DNA of 64,000 bases, from contig NZ_UCNJ01000014.1 in NCBI RefSeq assembly GCF_900473965.1, positions 86,474-150,473 on the forward strand, written 5' to 3'. The notes beneath the pieces were generated by a model. It did no database searches, was not told the DNA's origin, and saw nothing but the letters and a program-made list of their open reading frames with translations. How positions within the stretch are numbered: the first letter of the stretch is position 1; every line of letters begins with the position of its first letter. Positions 50,846 through 61,473 of the stretch are shown in pieces. Made by a program: the position numbers and the translations under genes. Source of the stretch: Synechococcus sp. UW179A. Lineage in GTDB: Bacteria > Cyanobacteriota > Cyanobacteriia > PCC-6307 > Cyanobiaceae.

Positions 50846-50875
50846 GGGATGGGCTGACCAGTGTCAGGCCATCCC
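50846..50875 (+). promoter_or_regulatory. Hairpin between tuf and rpsJ
   Basis: GGGATGGGCTGAC pairs with GTCAGGCCATCCC around CAGT, with one internal mismatch. Only TT follows, so it is a weak terminator or a processing/stabilising site setting tuf output apart from rpsJ. Confidence 0.5.
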
Positions 50876-50974
50876 TTAGCATTCATGAACGAAGTGAACG
50901 TTGCCAAGACACGTTCAATCTGCACCTCGACAATCCACCTCTCGTGATCTCCCTAGGAGATTTCTTCGCGCTTC

Positions 50975-51295
50975 ATGTCCACTGCAATTGCCCAGCAGAA
51001 GATCCGAATCCGTTTGAAGGCGTTCGACCGCCGCATGCTGGATCTGTCCTGCGACAAGATCATCGAAACTGCCGATAACACTGCTGCAACGGCGATCGGC
51101 CCCATTCCTCTTCCCACCAAGCGCAAGATCTACTGCGTGCTCCGCTCCCCCCACGTGGACAAGGATTCACGGGAACATTTCGAGACACGCACCCATCGCC
51201 GCATCATTGATATCTACAGTCCTTCTGCCAAGACGATCGACGCATTGATGAAACTCGATCTGCCCAGCGGCGTGGATATCGAGGTGAAGCTCTAA
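50975..51295 (+). CDS. rpsJ: 30S ribosomal protein S10
   Basis: S10 belongs to the small-subunit head and, with NusB, to antitermination complexes. The 106-residue product contains [15 protein letters not shown] and the signature [20 protein letters not shown]. In E. coli it leads the S10 operon; here it ends the str operon, the cyanobacterial/plastid arrangement. Confidence 0.98.
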   Translation: MSTAIAQQKIRIRLKAFDRRMLDLSCDKIIETADNTAATAIGPIPLPTKRKIYCVLRSPHVDKDSREHFETRTHRRIIDIYSPSAKTIDALMKLDLPSGVDIEVKL

Positions 51296-51352
51296 GCCGA
51301 GCACGGTCATTCGGTCAGCTGCCTAAGATTCGATTCCTCAGTAATTTCATGC

Positions 51353-52015
51353 GTGGCTGACCTGTCCGTCAGAGAGCTTCCCCTATTTCCTCTGCCGGAT
51401 CTCGTTCTGTTCCCTAGCGACGTGCTGCCGTTGCACATCTTCGAGTCGCGTTACCGGATGATGCTGCAGAGCGTCTTGGAAAGTGATCGACGTTTTGGCG
51501 TCGTTCGTTGGGATCCCCGCAGCCAAAGGATGGCTTCCATCGGCTGTTGTGCCGAAGTGATCCAGCATCAGACAGGCGACGACGGGCGCAGCAACGTCGT
51601 GACGCTCGGACAGCAGCGTTTCAGGGTGCTGAATGTGACCCGTGAGACTCCTTTCCGCACTGCCATGGTGAGCTGGATTGAGGATGAGCCAGAGAGCGAC
51701 ATCGATCAGCTTCATACTCTCAGCGATTCCGTTACAAAAGCCCTCAGAGATGTGGTCGAGCTGACGGCAAAGCTCACGGATTCCCCCACAGCACTTCCTG
51801 ACGATCTGCCCGACCTGCCGAGAGAGCTCTCGTTCTGGATCGGTGCTCACCTCGGTGGCCCCGTGGCCGATCAACAGCAGGAACTTCTGGAACTCACGAG
51901 TACCCGTACCCGGCTCGAACAGGAGTTCGAAATGCTCGATGAAACCCGTCGCCAGCTGGCAGCACGCACCGTGCTGCGCGACACCCTCTCTTCAGCCGAT
52001 TCCGGCAACGGTTGA
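51353..52015 (+). CDS. LON substrate-binding domain protein (GTG start)
   Basis: The 220-residue product holds a LON N-terminal (PUA-like) domain alone: ELPLFPLPDLVLFPSDVLPL and HIFESRYRMM are the signature. No ATPase or protease domain follows, so it is not Lon protease. The C-terminal helical part (QQELLELTSTRTRLEQEF) may be a coiled coil. Such solo domains may present substrates to proteases, but the function is not established. Its stop shares one base with the next start. Confidence 0.9.
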   Translation: MADLSVRELPLFPLPDLVLFPSDVLPLHIFESRYRMMLQSVLESDRRFGVVRWDPRSQRMASIGCCAEVIQHQTGDDGRSNVVTLGQQRFRVLNVTRETPFRTAMVSWIEDEPESDIDQLHTLSDSVTKALRDVVELTAKLTDSPTALPDDLPDLPRELSFWIGAHLGGPVADQQQELLELTSTRTRLEQEFEMLDETRRQLAARTVLRDTLSSADSGNG

Positions 52016-52959
52016 TGCCTGTCACCACTTTCCTGGCTCCGGCCGTGATCGGGCTCGCAGCCGCTGCGGGAGCCTATGCACTCTGGACTCGACGAAGCCG
52101 GACCTATCAGTCCAGTGAAAGCGTCGCTTCTGCTTATGACGCCTGGACCGAAGACCGACTGCTCGAGACTCTCTGGGGAGAGCACGTGCACTTGGGACAT
52201 TATGGGGACCCTCCGATTCGGCGGGATTTCCGCCGTGCCAAAGCCGATTTCGTGCACGAATTGGTGCATTGGAGTGGGTTGGATCGCCTCCCTCCCGGAT
52301 CAAGAGTGCTTGATGTGGGCTGCGGGATCGGCGGCAGCGCCCGGATTCTTGCCAGAGACTACGGCTTTGACGTGCTTGGCATCAGCATCAGTCCCGCACA
52401 GATCCAACGGGCTACGGATTTAACACCGGACAACCTGTCCTGCCGCTTTGCCGTGATGGACGCGCTGAACCTGAATCTTGCGGACGCTGAATTCGACGGT
52501 GTGTGGAGTGTGGAGGCAGGCCCACACATGCCGGATAAGCAACGGTTTGCTGATGAGCTACTCAGGGTTCTCAAACCAGGTGGAGCTCTGGCTGTCGCTG
52601 ATTGGAACCGTCGTGATCCTCGCGATGGTGCACTTGATGCCCGCGAACGCTGGGTGATGCATCAGCTGCTGACCCAGTGGGCTCATCCCGAATTCGCCAG
52701 CATCCCGGGGTTTCAGCACAACCTCGAATGCAGCAGTCAGCGCCGAGGGCTGATCGACACAGGTGACTGGACCAGGGCGACTCTCCCTTCCTGGAATGAA
52801 TCGATCCTGGAAGGGTTTCGCCGACCCGCAGCAGTGCTCAAACTCGGCCCGCCCGCCCTGCTTCAAGGCCTGCGTGAAACTCCCACAATGCTGTTGATGC
52901 GCTGGGCGTTCGCCCGGGGAATGATGCAATTCGGCGTGTTCCGCCTCGCCTCTGGTTAG
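52015..52959 (+). CDS. MPBQ/MSBQ methyltransferase (plastoquinone/tocopherol biosynthesis)
   Basis: The 314-residue product closely matches, from memory, the Synechocystis 2-methyl-6-phytylbenzoquinone methyltransferase (sll0418). Shared features are an N-terminal hydrophobic segment (APAVIGLAAAAGAYALWT), the GYQSS-like block seen here as TYQSSESVASAYDAWTED, LWGEHVHLGHYGDPP, and SAM motif I VLDVGCGIGGSARILA. WSVEAGPHMPDK and VADWNRRD follow. It methylates the quinone ring at a membrane. Start ATG is set by a one-base overlap with the LON gene. Confidence 0.9.
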   Translation: MPVTTFLAPAVIGLAAAAGAYALWTRRSRTYQSSESVASAYDAWTEDRLLETLWGEHVHLGHYGDPPIRRDFRRAKADFVHELVHWSGLDRLPPGSRVLDVGCGIGGSARILARDYGFDVLGISISPAQIQRATDLTPDNLSCRFAVMDALNLNLADAEFDGVWSVEAGPHMPDKQRFADELLRVLKPGGALAVADWNRRDPRDGALDARERWVMHQLLTQWAHPEFASIPGFQHNLECSSQRRGLIDTGDWTRATLPSWNESILEGFRRPAAVLKLGPPALLQGLRETPTMLLMRWAFARGMMQFGVFRLASG

Positions 52960-53795
52960 TTGAATTCCGAGCTGGGATAAGCACCGAAATTGGCCAGATG
53001 CTCACACAGTGGGCTGAGATGCGTCTCCAGCTTTGTCAGTACGCCATCCGCACAGGAAGCTGGCAACTCCACATCCACAAAAAACACGTATTCACCCAAC
53101 GCGCGTTTCGACGGTCTCGACTCGATCCTGCTCATGTTCAGCCCGAGCCCCGCAATCGCCTGAAGAGCTTCGATCAGAGCCCCAGGAGCATTGCGATGCA
53201 GAGAGAAAGCCAGGCTGGCGAGCTGACCATCGCGCAGACGCTCGCCGCGATGCAGCAACAGAAAGCGGGTCCTGTTGCCCACCACATCATTCACCGGGAA
53301 CGCCAGTTCCCCTAGACCCTGCAATTCGCCAACGCACCGATCCGCAATTGCTGCTCTGAAACGGCTGCCTTTAACCATCCGCGCAGCTTCTGCTGTGGAT
53401 GTGGTTGGCAGTTGGAGCGCCTGCGGAAGATGGGTTGCCAACCAGCCGCTGCATTGCGCCAGCGCCTGAGGGTGAGACAGCACCTCCGTCACGCTCTCTA
53501 TCGAACCACTACTGAGCAGGGCGTGGCGGATCGGAAGAACCAAAGCACGTCGAATGCACAGATCGGGATGAGACCAGAGGGCATCAAGACTGGCCGTGAC
53601 ACCACCTTCAACGGAGTTCTCAACAGGCACTACAGCAGCCTCGCAACGGCCATCAGCCACATGGTCGACCACTGAACGCAGCCCGGTGCATGCCACCAAC
53701 TCAGCATCACTGAATTGTTCTAACCGGGTCATCTCTTTGGCCGCTCGCTCTCCATAGGTGCCTTCCGGCCCAAGAAACGCCATCCGAATCGGCAT
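52956..53795 (-). CDS. pheA: Prephenate dehydratase
   Basis: This enzyme converts prephenate to phenylpyruvate for phenylalanine. The start MPIRMAFLGPEGTYGE gives about 279 residues; upstream starts up to 53825 are in frame. The catalytic TRF motif is in VVGNRTRFLLLH. A C-terminal ACT domain (LASLAFSLHRNAPGALIEAL, RIESRPSKRALGEYVFF) senses phenylalanine for feedback inhibition. No chorismate mutase domain is present. Its stop overlaps the methyltransferase stop by four bases on the opposite strand. Confidence 0.95.
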   Translation of the reverse strand: MPIRMAFLGPEGTYGERAAKEMTRLEQFSDAELVACTGLRSVVDHVADGRCEAAVVPVENSVEGGVTASLDALWSHPDLCIRRALVLPIRHALLSSGSIESVTEVLSHPQALAQCSGWLATHLPQALQLPTTSTAEAARMVKGSRFRAAIADRCVGELQGLGELAFPVNDVVGNRTRFLLLHRGERLRDGQLASLAFSLHRNAPGALIEALQAIAGLGLNMSRIESRPSKRALGEYVFFVDVELPASCADGVLTKLETHLSPLCEHLANFGAYPSSEFN

Positions 53796-53845
53796 GGATC
53801 CAAGCACTTGCATCGATAGGATCATGCCGCGTCAGCACAAGGGGC

Positions 53846-54448
53846 ATGACCCTTGCCTTCCGCGCCAGTCAGCATCTCGATCTGCCGGTCGCCAACCAGA
53901 CCGAACACCTGCGCAGCTACCTGCAACAGGAAGACCGAGTGATCAAAGCTCTTCTGGATGCGCGTCAGCTCGACAGAATCGGTCCTGGTCGTTACCGATA
54001 CACCGTCACCACACTGCAAGTTTTTCAGCTGCAGGTCTGTCCTGTCGTTTCGCTGAAGATCGAGCAGGGTGATGGCACCATCACCATTCAGGCGACCGAT
54101 GCCACGCTGGATGGACTTGGCCTTGTGGACGACTTCCAGCTGAGCCTGGAAGCATTGCTTGAAGTGGCGGATCACGGCTTGCAGGGCGAGGCGAAGCTCG
54201 GAGTCCATGTCAGTCAGCCACCACTGCTGAAGCTGATTCCGAAACGAGTGCTGGAAAGCACAGGCGAGTCGATTCTGAACGGCATCCTGATGACGATTAA
54301 AGGTCGGGTTGGGCGACAGCTGGTGCGAGATTTTCAGGACTGGGCACTGCAGCCACCGGCGAAGGAGACAACAAGTACGGAGCAGCGCTCAGACCCCGGA
54401 GAACACCTTGGTGAGGAAGGTGTGACGATGCATCGGAGTGGGACCTGA
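53846..54448 (+). CDS. DUF1997 family protein
   Basis: The 200-residue product begins [18 protein letters not shown] and contains the region [20 protein letters not shown], followed by a beta-rich central part and [16 protein letters not shown]. This fits DUF1997, a family shared by cyanobacteria and plants with a SRPBCC-like fold expected but no defined reaction. It diverges from pheA. Its final 60 bases overlap rnhB on the opposite strand. Confidence 0.85.
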   Translation: MTLAFRASQHLDLPVANQTEHLRSYLQQEDRVIKALLDARQLDRIGPGRYRYTVTTLQVFQLQVCPVVSLKIEQGDGTITIQATDATLDGLGLVDDFQLSLEALLEVADHGLQGEAKLGVHVSQPPLLKLIPKRVLESTGESILNGILMTIKGRVGRQLVRDFQDWALQPPAKETTSTEQRSDPGEHLGEEGVTMHRSGT

Positions 54449-54961
54449 GACCAGCAGGGCCGCTCGATGTTGAGCGGTGCCATATCCGGCATGGCGTTCC
54501 AATGCGTAACCAGGGAAACGTCGCGCCAGACGACGAATCAAAGCATCACGCGCTTCTTTTGCCAGCACGCTGGCGGCAGCAATTGAAGCCTCACAGCTGT
54601 CACCCCGCACGATGGTGCGCTGAGCTCCCGTCCAGGGACGCAGAGGCAGCACTCCATCCACCAGAACCAACTCGGGGACCTGGGGGAGTTTTTGAAGAGC
54701 ACGAAGCATCGCAAGCTCCGTCGCCACCCTGATCCCCTTGGCATCCACATCACGCGCGGCCGCCTGCCCAAGTGCCCAGCTGGTCGCTCGAGCTTCAATC
54801 TCGGGAACCAGCGCAGCTCGGCGCTTGGGAGAGAGGGCTTTGCTATCGGTCAGGCCGAGATCGGAGAGTTGATTCGCGGCAGGATCAGTGAGGATGACCG
54901 CCGCAGCGAAGACAGGGCCGAACCAGCATCCACGGCCAACCTCATCAACTCCAGCAATCAC
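54389..54961 (-). CDS. rnhB: Ribonuclease HII (GTG start)
   Basis: RNase HII removes ribonucleotides from DNA and RNA-DNA hybrids. The catalytic residues are in [35 protein letters not shown] and the [14 protein letters not shown] block. The 190 residues begin at a GTG that overlaps the rne stop as GTGA, pointing to translational coupling with rne. Pairing of these two RNases in one unit is a tidy RNA-processing operon. Confidence 0.95.
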   Translation of the reverse strand: MIAGVDEVGRGCWFGPVFAAAVILTDPAANQLSDLGLTDSKALSPKRRAALVPEIEARATSWALGQAAARDVDAKGIRVATELAMLRALQKLPQVPELVLVDGVLPLRPWTGAQRTIVRGDSCEASIAAASVLAKEARDALIRRLARRFPGYALERHAGYGTAQHRAALLVSGPTPMHRHTFLTKVFSGV

Positions 54962-56883
54962 TCGGCAGTAGCGGATGACCGTCGCCGGCGCCGACCCGGC
55001 CGGGCCTCTTCAGCGGGCTGCTCAGGCTCGGCAACTGCTGCTGCAACGGGTTCAGGGAGCTTTGACTCAGGTCCAGCAACCGATTGCGACGGTGTCGGGG
55101 CGCCATGGGTAGGAGTCACCTCCAGTGGGGTGATCTCAACCAGCAAGGGTGCCTCTTCAGCGGTTCCCGAGGCAGGCACGGGCGAAGGTGCCGGGGCGGT
55201 TGAACCATTGCGCGCACCACCTCGACCACCACGGGAGCCGCGACGGCGGCGGCGACCTGAATTGGCAGCCAACTGCTGGCGTGCGTCCTCCAGAACTGAG
55301 TCGGCATCTTCACCCGGTCGCACCACACGCACTAGCAGGTTGTCATTTTCGGGAGGTGGATCCAGCAGAAGCACAGGGTTCAGCCCCAACCAGCCAAAGA
55401 CCCTTTCTTGGTCGTCGTCCATCGGCACTGCGACCAGTTCGGGATCCTGGCGGCGGTTGGAGCCCGCAGGCTCGATGGCATCCGATGTGGATTCAGCGGC
55501 AACAGTCGTCTCAAGGGGCGAGTCAACCAATTTGGTCTCAGTGGATCCATTAAGCCGGCTGCGGCCACCACGACGTCGGCGACCTCCTCCTGAATCAACA
55601 GAGGCAGGGACTTCCGCACGCGCCGATGTTGAAGACCTCACCAGGCCTGTAGCGGCAGCTTGAGGCTGAGGAAGATCCTTCCCAGGCAGCACGGCCTCGT
55701 AACCAGGGGAGACTCGACCGAACAGCTCGTAAATGTTCTGACCCTGACGCTTGCGCGTCATCTCAACCAAGCCCAGCTCGGTGAGTTGTGCGATCTGAGG
55801 GCGTGCCATGTCATCGCGCATCGCCGTCATGAAATGCTCCAGCAGCTGCAACTGATCACGACGGGAATCCATGTCGATGAAGTCGACGACGATCACACCA
55901 CCGATGTTGCGGAGCTTCAACTGCCGTCCAATCTCGACAGCCGCTTCGCAGTTGGTCCAGAGAACCGTCTCACGAGCATTGGCGGAACGGGTGAACGAGC
56001 CCGAGTTCACGTCGATCACGGTGAGAGCCTCCGTGGGCTCGATGATCACGTAACCGCCGGATGGAAGATCCACCCTCGGTTTCAAAGCATCACGGATGGC
56101 CGCATTCACCTTGAAGTGCTCAAGCAGCTCGTCGGATTCGGTGTGTGCCTCCACCAACACGTTGGCCCCTTCCTGGCCCAGGAAGGTGGTCACACGGTCG
56201 ACAGCGGCGGCATTATCGAGCACCACACGGGATAGGTCAGGGCCGATGTGATCTCTAAGAATCCGATGGATGAAATCCTCGTCCCGGTTGAGCAGAACAG
56301 GCGGCGAAGCGATTTCAGCGGCTTTCTGAATCGCTTCCCACTGACGCAGCAAAGACTCGAGATCATCGATGAGTAGGTCTTCACTGACTCCCTCCGCTTC
56401 CGTGCGGACGAGCAGACCAGCACCCGGCGGTTTCACCAACACCCCTAGAGCTCGTAGGCGATTGCGCTCTCCTTCGGCGCTGATGCGACGGGAGATATTC
56501 ACTCCCTGACCACTGGGCTGCAACACCAGATAACGGCCTGGAAGAGCCAGATTTCCGGTAAGACGAGGGCCCTTTGTGCCGGTGGGCTCTTTCATCACCT
56601 GAACGAGAACCTTTTGGCGCGGTTCGAGCAGCTCAGTGATGCCTGCAGAACCTTTTTTGAGGCGCAGCGGGCCCAGGTCGCTCACATGGATGAAACCGTT
56701 TTTCTCACTCTCACCGATGTTCACAAAGGCGGCGTCAATCCCCGGGAGCACGTTCTCCACCGTTCCGAGGTACACGTCACCGATCTGATAGCGGCCTTGC
56801 GCCACGATCAGCTCATCAACGCGGTCATCGGACAGAACCGCTGCAATTCGCAGCTGCTCGGCGATGACAATTTGCTGGGGCAT
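54958..56883 (-). CDS. rne: Ribonuclease E/G
   Basis: RNase E initiates mRNA decay and processes stable RNAs. An S1 domain lies near residues 35-120, the 5'-sensor/RNase H-like regions follow, and the DNase I-like part holds catalytic Asp291 ([10 protein letters not shown]) and Asp334 (VVDFIDMD). At about residue 390, where E. coli has the CPxCxG zinc-link, the sequence reads [15 protein letters not shown] with no cysteine. The C-terminal 240 residues are low-complexity and end [12 protein letters not shown], matching the cyanobacterial motif reported to bind PNPase. Length is 641 residues. Confidence 0.96.
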   Translation of the reverse strand: MPQQIVIAEQLRIAAVLSDDRVDELIVAQGRYQIGDVYLGTVENVLPGIDAAFVNIGESEKNGFIHVSDLGPLRLKKGSAGITELLEPRQKVLVQVMKEPTGTKGPRLTGNLALPGRYLVLQPSGQGVNISRRISAEGERNRLRALGVLVKPPGAGLLVRTEAEGVSEDLLIDDLESLLRQWEAIQKAAEIASPPVLLNRDEDFIHRILRDHIGPDLSRVVLDNAAAVDRVTTFLGQEGANVLVEAHTESDELLEHFKVNAAIRDALKPRVDLPSGGYVIIEPTEALTVIDVNSGSFTRSANARETVLWTNCEAAVEIGRQLKLRNIGGVIVVDFIDMDSRRDQLQLLEHFMTAMRDDMARPQIAQLTELGLVEMTRKRQGQNIYELFGRVSPGYEAVLPGKDLPQPQAAATGLVRSSTSARAEVPASVDSGGGRRRRGGRSRLNGSTETKLVDSPLETTVAAESTSDAIEPAGSNRRQDPELVAVPMDDDQERVFGWLGLNPVLLLDPPPENDNLLVRVVRPGEDADSVLEDARQQLAANSGRRRRRGSRGGRGGARNGSTAPAPSPVPASGTAEEAPLLVEITPLEVTPTHGAPTPSQSVAGPESKLPEPVAAAVAEPEQPAEEARPGRRRRRSSATAE

Positions 56884-56995
56884 AAACAGGAACTGACGAC
56901 GCCCGTCAGGGCAGATACCAATCAGTGAGCCGCTGGCTCCTTGATCGGGGGTGAATTGGAATTGCTTTGAGAAGACCCTTCGGTCGAAATGGCAC

Positions 56996-57063
56996 GGAGC
57001 GAATCGCTCCTATGGCATCAATATCAGCGCTAGGGCGCTGGCTGGAGCTGAGGCCTAGGCCTC
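56996..57063 (-). promoter_or_regulatory. Structured upstream region of rne
   Basis: In the 261-base gap before rne lie three inverted repeats within 68 bases: GAGGCCTAGGCCTC (57050-57063, perfect), CAGCGC-TAGG-GCGCTG (57034-57049 region) and GGAGCGA-A-TCGCTCC (56996-57010). They could fold in the rne 5' leader. RNase E autoregulation through its leader is established in E. coli; here it is inference. Confidence 0.5.
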
Positions 57064-57144
57064 TGGTTCCAAACAATGATTGGGACAATGAAGTCCGGGA
57101 CGAATCCGTGGCTCAAGCCTCTGGATTGAAGTCCTCATTTGAAT

Positions 57145-59796
57145 TTAGCACTGCAACAGAGTCAGCTCGATCCGTCGAACACGGGAGAGTGACAAGTCAA
57201 ACCCCAGATGTTGCGAGAGCCAGAACTGCAGCTGGGCCGGCTTGAGACTGCGGCCCTGGGAATCAACAGCAGCGATGAGCTCCAGCTCCGCTCCGCACCC
57301 GACTGCACCGGAACAGGGCTCAACAAGCTCCACAAGTCGCAGACTTTGAAGCAGGTCACGCACGTCACGACGACGCGGTCGACCCTTCTTATCAGTGTCT
57401 TCCCAGATCAGCTCGTTCTGCGCAAACAGTGCCGAGACGGCCTGCGACCAGTCGACGGATTCACTCTGCGACAGCCGCTCTGAGCCATTTAGAACAAATC
57501 GCCAGCGGCTGGCTCGCACCTGCTGAGCAAGGCTGGGCGATGACACCGCCACCTCCTCAGCCGTGATCAGGCGCAATCCCGGTGGCAACGACTGCTGCCA
57601 ACGCTCCTTCACCCTCAGCGCGTCCACGGTCTCTACAAATTCGAGATCCATCCATTCGCCTTCCCCTTCCACTCCCAAAGGGAGCGCCAGTGCGAGCTGA
57701 AGCCGAGGCAATGGATGAAATCCACCTGTGAAGCTCACGGGCAGCTCGGTCCTGCGCAGTGCCCGCTCCAGAAGACGCACCAGATCCAGATGGCTGAGCA
57801 GCGCCATCGCTCCTGTTTTGCTGAAGCGAAAGCGAATGCGACAGACACGCTCACTCGGTGGCGCCTGCTGAGGCTTGGCCACTGGGACTTCAGGTGGCGC
57901 CACTACAACGTTCTGTCCCAGATCAGGACCACAGACGCCACAGCTGCTGCAAGCTTCAAACGAGCAGTCGGGCACAACGCTAGAGGCGAGCGCATGCTGC
58001 AGATCCTGGACGAGCCAGCCTTTGTCGATGCCGCTGTCGATGTGATCCCAGGGCAGGGGTTGCCGGCAGAACGCCTCAAGATCATCACGATCCAGCGCCG
58101 ACACGGCACTCCAGCCACCAAGCTCCATCTGCCGGTAACTCCCCTGAAGCCCGGCGTGGGCAATGGCACTGGTCCAGGCGTTGTAGGTGCGATCCAGGGC
58201 TTCGAACCAGGCATCCATTCCCGCGCCGGCACGCCAGGCCGCTTCAATCACAGGGGCCAACCGCCGATCGCCTCGACCCACAAAATCTTCCATCGCCGAA
58301 AGGCGCACATCCGTGAAGTTGAAGCGCACACCTCGAAGCCGTCGTCCCGCATCACGCAGCAATTGCTGACGTCGGAGAAACTCGGCTGTGGAAACGCTGT
58401 GCCACTGAAAAGGAGTGTGGGGCTTCGGCGTGAAATTGCTGATGGTGGTATTGAGGCTGAGGCGGCCCAGGTCGCGACAACACTCCTGAAGCATCCGGCA
58501 GGTTTCGGAGATACCGAGCACATCGGCATCGGTCTCTCCCGGTAGCCCGATCATGAAATAGAGCTTGACCTTGCGGTACCCGTTCTGCATTGCCGTACGG
58601 ATGCCCTGCAGAAGGTCATCATCGGTGAGCCCCTTGTTGACGATATCCCGCAGACGCTGAGTGCCGGCTTCCGGAGCAAAGGTGAGTCCTGCCTTGCGTG
58701 CACCTCCAAGAATGTGGGCGATGTTCTGGTCGAAACGATCGACTCGCTGGCTGGGGAGCTGAAGCGTGACATTGCGATCCGCAAGCCGATTGCGCAGCTC
58801 CACTCCCACAGCCGGGAGCGCCAGGTAGTCACTGCAGCTGAGCGACAGCAGTGAGAAATCGCTGTAGCCGGTCTGACGCATGCCCGTCTCAACGGCCTCG
58901 ATCACGGCTTCGGGCTCCACATCTCTCGCCGGCCGCGTGAGCATGCCCGGCTGGCAGAAACGACAGCCACGCGTGCAGCCCCGTCGGATTTCCACCGTCA
59001 GCCGGTCATGGACTGTTTCCACATGGGGGACGAGACCCATTGCGTAATGGGGCATCGGCGTAGCCACACGTCTCAGCACCCGTTTTGGCAGTCCTGGCTT
59101 CAGCGGTTCAAGGCTCACCCCATCTGGGCCCGGGGAATAGAGAGAAGGCACATAAACCCCTGGCACCAAAGCCAGATCAAGCAGCAGAGCCGAGCGTGTC
59201 AGCCCTGCCTGCTTGCCTTCGGCCAGCACCAATCCGATCTCTGGCAACAGCTCCTCACCATCACCCAAGGCAATGAAATCGAAGAAGGCCGAATAGGGCT
59301 CTGGATTGCTGGTTGCGGTTGGTCCTCCGGCAAAAATCAGAGGCGGAGCCTGCGGGTCGCTCAGCGGAAGGTCCCCGCGATCTGCCGCCCGGATCGGAAC
59401 CCTGCAGAGATCCAACATCTCGAGGATGTTGGTGGCTCCAAGCTCATAGCTCAGACTGAAGCCAAGAATGTCGAAAGCATTGAGGGGCCAGCGACTCTCC
59501 ACACCAAAGAGGGCCTGCTCACGTTGCTTGAGGCGTTCGGCCAGATCAGCTGCTGGAAGGTAGGAGCGATCACACACCTGCCCAGGCAGGGCATTGAGAA
59601 TCGAATAGAGAATGATGTGGCCCAGATTGCTGGAGCCCACCTCATAAAGCTCGGGATAGGTGAGAGCCCAACGAACCCTGGCGGCATGCCAGTCCTTCGG
59701 CTCAACGCCGAGCTCATGGCCCATGTAGCGAGCTGGCCTGTTGATGCCCGCATCCACCAGCTCGTCAAATGACACAGGAGCGATGGATGTATTCAT
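57145..59796 (-). CDS. B12-binding-type radical SAM protein with C-terminal DUF2344 domain
   Basis: The product, 883 residues from the ATG at 59796 (a GTG lies six codons earlier), combines a B12-binding-like N-terminal region, a radical SAM domain with cluster motif [15 protein letters not shown], and a long C-terminal part. That part contains a small CSSCGVC cluster and a DUF2344-type domain ([39 protein letters not shown]). This fused form is known in cyanobacteria as TIGR03960-like; its substrate is unknown. It diverges from dapL across 80 bases and precedes rne on the same strand. Confidence 0.9.
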   Translation of the reverse strand: MNTSIAPVSFDELVDAGINRPARYMGHELGVEPKDWHAARVRWALTYPELYEVGSSNLGHIILYSILNALPGQVCDRSYLPAADLAERLKQREQALFGVESRWPLNAFDILGFSLSYELGATNILEMLDLCRVPIRAADRGDLPLSDPQAPPLIFAGGPTATSNPEPYSAFFDFIALGDGEELLPEIGLVLAEGKQAGLTRSALLLDLALVPGVYVPSLYSPGPDGVSLEPLKPGLPKRVLRRVATPMPHYAMGLVPHVETVHDRLTVEIRRGCTRGCRFCQPGMLTRPARDVEPEAVIEAVETGMRQTGYSDFSLLSLSCSDYLALPAVGVELRNRLADRNVTLQLPSQRVDRFDQNIAHILGGARKAGLTFAPEAGTQRLRDIVNKGLTDDDLLQGIRTAMQNGYRKVKLYFMIGLPGETDADVLGISETCRMLQECCRDLGRLSLNTTISNFTPKPHTPFQWHSVSTAEFLRRQQLLRDAGRRLRGVRFNFTDVRLSAMEDFVGRGDRRLAPVIEAAWRAGAGMDAWFEALDRTYNAWTSAIAHAGLQGSYRQMELGGWSAVSALDRDDLEAFCRQPLPWDHIDSGIDKGWLVQDLQHALASSVVPDCSFEACSSCGVCGPDLGQNVVVAPPEVPVAKPQQAPPSERVCRIRFRFSKTGAMALLSHLDLVRLLERALRRTELPVSFTGGFHPLPRLQLALALPLGVEGEGEWMDLEFVETVDALRVKERWQQSLPPGLRLITAEEVAVSSPSLAQQVRASRWRFVLNGSERLSQSESVDWSQAVSALFAQNELIWEDTDKKGRPRRRDVRDLLQSLRLVELVEPCSGAVGCGAELELIAAVDSQGRSLKPAQLQFWLSQHLGFDLSLSRVRRIELTLLQC

Positions 59797-59876
59797 ATTC
59801 AACGCGACGGTCACGGTCTTCCGACCCGACTTCCTTCATCGTATGTAGCAGGATGCCCGCAGAAATCGGTCTTTCT

Positions 59877-61103
59877 GTGGTTCAGGTCAACGGCAATTAC
59901 CTCAAACTCAAGGCGGGCTATCTGTTCCCTGAAATCGGACGTCGGGTGAAGGCCTTTGCCACTGCGAACCCTGATGCAGCTCTGATTCGCCTAGGCATTG
60001 GCGACGTGACAGAACCACTCCCCAAGGCCTGTCGCGAGGCGATGAAAACAGCCATTGATGAGATGGGTACCGCCGAAGGTTTTCACGGCTACGGCCCTGA
60101 ACAGGGGTACGGCTGGCTGCGGGAAGCCATCGCCAAGCACGACTTTCAGGCACGCGGATGTGACATCAGCGCCGAGGAGATCTTCGTTTCCGACGGCTCC
60201 AAATGCGACAGCAGCAACATCCTTGACATCCTCGGGGCAGGGAACAAGATCGCCGTCACAGATCCGGTCTACCCCGTGTATGTGGACAGCAATGTGATGG
60301 CTGGTCGCACCGGCGATGCCGGCGACGAAGGGCGCTATGCCGGTCTCACCTATCTACCCATCAGTGCCGACAACAGCTTCACTGCCGAGATCCCCAGCGA
60401 ACCGGTGGATCTGGTCTACCTGTGCTTTCCCAACAACCCCACAGGTGCCGTAGCAACGAAGGAACAGCTGAAAGCCTGGGTGGACTACGCCCGCGCCAAC
60501 GGCTCTCTGATCCTGTTCGACGCCGCCTACGAGGCCTTTATTCAGGACCCGAGCCTTCCCCACTCAATCTTCGAGATCGAAGGAGCCCGTGACTGCGCCA
60601 TTGAATTCCGCTCGTTCTCTAAGAATGCCGGCTTCACCGGCACCCGCTGCGCGCTCACCGTTGTTCCCAAAGGACTCAAGGGCAAAACTTCTGATGGTGA
60701 GGCTGTTGAACTCTGGGGCCTTTGGAACCGAAGACAGAGCACCAAGTTCAACGGTGTGAGCTACATCATTCAGCGTGGCGCCGAAGCCGTTTACTCCGAT
60801 GCCGGCCAGCAAGAAGTGAAGAACCTGGTGGCCTTTTATATGGAGAATGCCGCAATTATCCGTCGCGAACTCAGCTCAGCTGGCCTCACCGTGTATGGCG
60901 GGGAGCACGCTCCTTACGTGTGGATCAAGACTCCTGACGGCATGGACTCCTGGGGCTTCTTTGACCATCTGCTCCATCAAGGGCATGTAGTGGGGACTCC
61001 AGGAAGCGGCTTCGGCGCAGCTGGAGAGGGTTACTTCCGCCTCTCGGCATTCAACAGTCGAGACAATGTCGACAGCGCCATGGCGCGAATCAAGGTCCTC
61101 TGA
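59877..61103 (+). CDS. dapL: LL-diaminopimelate aminotransferase
   Basis: DapL converts tetrahydrodipicolinate directly to LL-diaminopimelate, the lysine/peptidoglycan shortcut used by cyanobacteria, plants and Chlamydia. The PLP lysine is Lys249 in [14 protein letters not shown]. The GTG at 59877 gives [20 protein letters not shown], the standard start, and 408 residues; an ATG eight codons upstream is possible. [10 protein letters not shown] is the fold type I signature. Confidence 0.96.
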   Translation: MVQVNGNYLKLKAGYLFPEIGRRVKAFATANPDAALIRLGIGDVTEPLPKACREAMKTAIDEMGTAEGFHGYGPEQGYGWLREAIAKHDFQARGCDISAEEIFVSDGSKCDSSNILDILGAGNKIAVTDPVYPVYVDSNVMAGRTGDAGDEGRYAGLTYLPISADNSFTAEIPSEPVDLVYLCFPNNPTGAVATKEQLKAWVDYARANGSLILFDAAYEAFIQDPSLPHSIFEIEGARDCAIEFRSFSKNAGFTGTRCALTVVPKGLKGKTSDGEAVELWGLWNRRQSTKFNGVSYIIQRGAEAVYSDAGQQEVKNLVAFYMENAAIIRRELSSAGLTVYGGEHAPYVWIKTPDGMDSWGFFDHLLHQGHVVGTPGSGFGAAGEGYFRLSAFNSRDNVDSAMARIKVL

Positions 61104-61152
61104 CTCGCCAGCTGTGCGCCCATCCCCTTTAAATTCGATTTCTCTGAGAACC

Positions 61153-61473
61153 ATGGTCATGGCGGTGGACACCCCCAGCCGTAGCCCAGGTGGAGCGGCC
61201 GTTCTGGACAAGGCACCGGAACAGGTCCGCAAGCGCTCTCCCCGGTACAAAGTGCTGCTTCACAACGACCCGGTCAACTCCATGGAGTATGTGGTCACCA
61301 CCTTGCGTCAGGTGGTTCCCCAACTCAGCGAGCAGGACTGCATGGCTGTGATGCTGGAAGCTCACAACACAGGCGTTGGGCTTGTGATCGTTTGCGACTT
61401 AGAGCCGGCCGAGTTCTATTGCGAAACGCTCAAAGGCAAAGGGCTCACCAGCACAATCGAACCGGAGGAGTAA
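61153..61473 (+). CDS. clpS: ATP-dependent Clp protease adaptor ClpS
   Basis: ClpS hands N-degron substrates to ClpC/ClpP. The core RYKVLLHNDPVNSMEYVVTTL holds the HNDP motif, and the binding pocket continues through MLEAHNTGVGLVIVCDLEPAEFYC. The 106-residue size is typical. Cyanobacteria often encode two ClpS versions; which this is cannot be judged here. GGAGGAG near its stop may serve the next gene. Confidence 0.95.
   Translation: MVMAVDTPSRSPGGAAVLDKAPEQVRKRSPRYKVLLHNDPVNSMEYVVTTLRQVVPQLSEQDCMAVMLEAHNTGVGLVIVCDLEPAEFYCETLKGKGLTSTIEPEE

Noticed and set aside
51353..52015. Lon protease fragment
   Set aside because: The domain is complete on its own, with its own start and a coupled downstream gene; it is a solo LON-domain protein.
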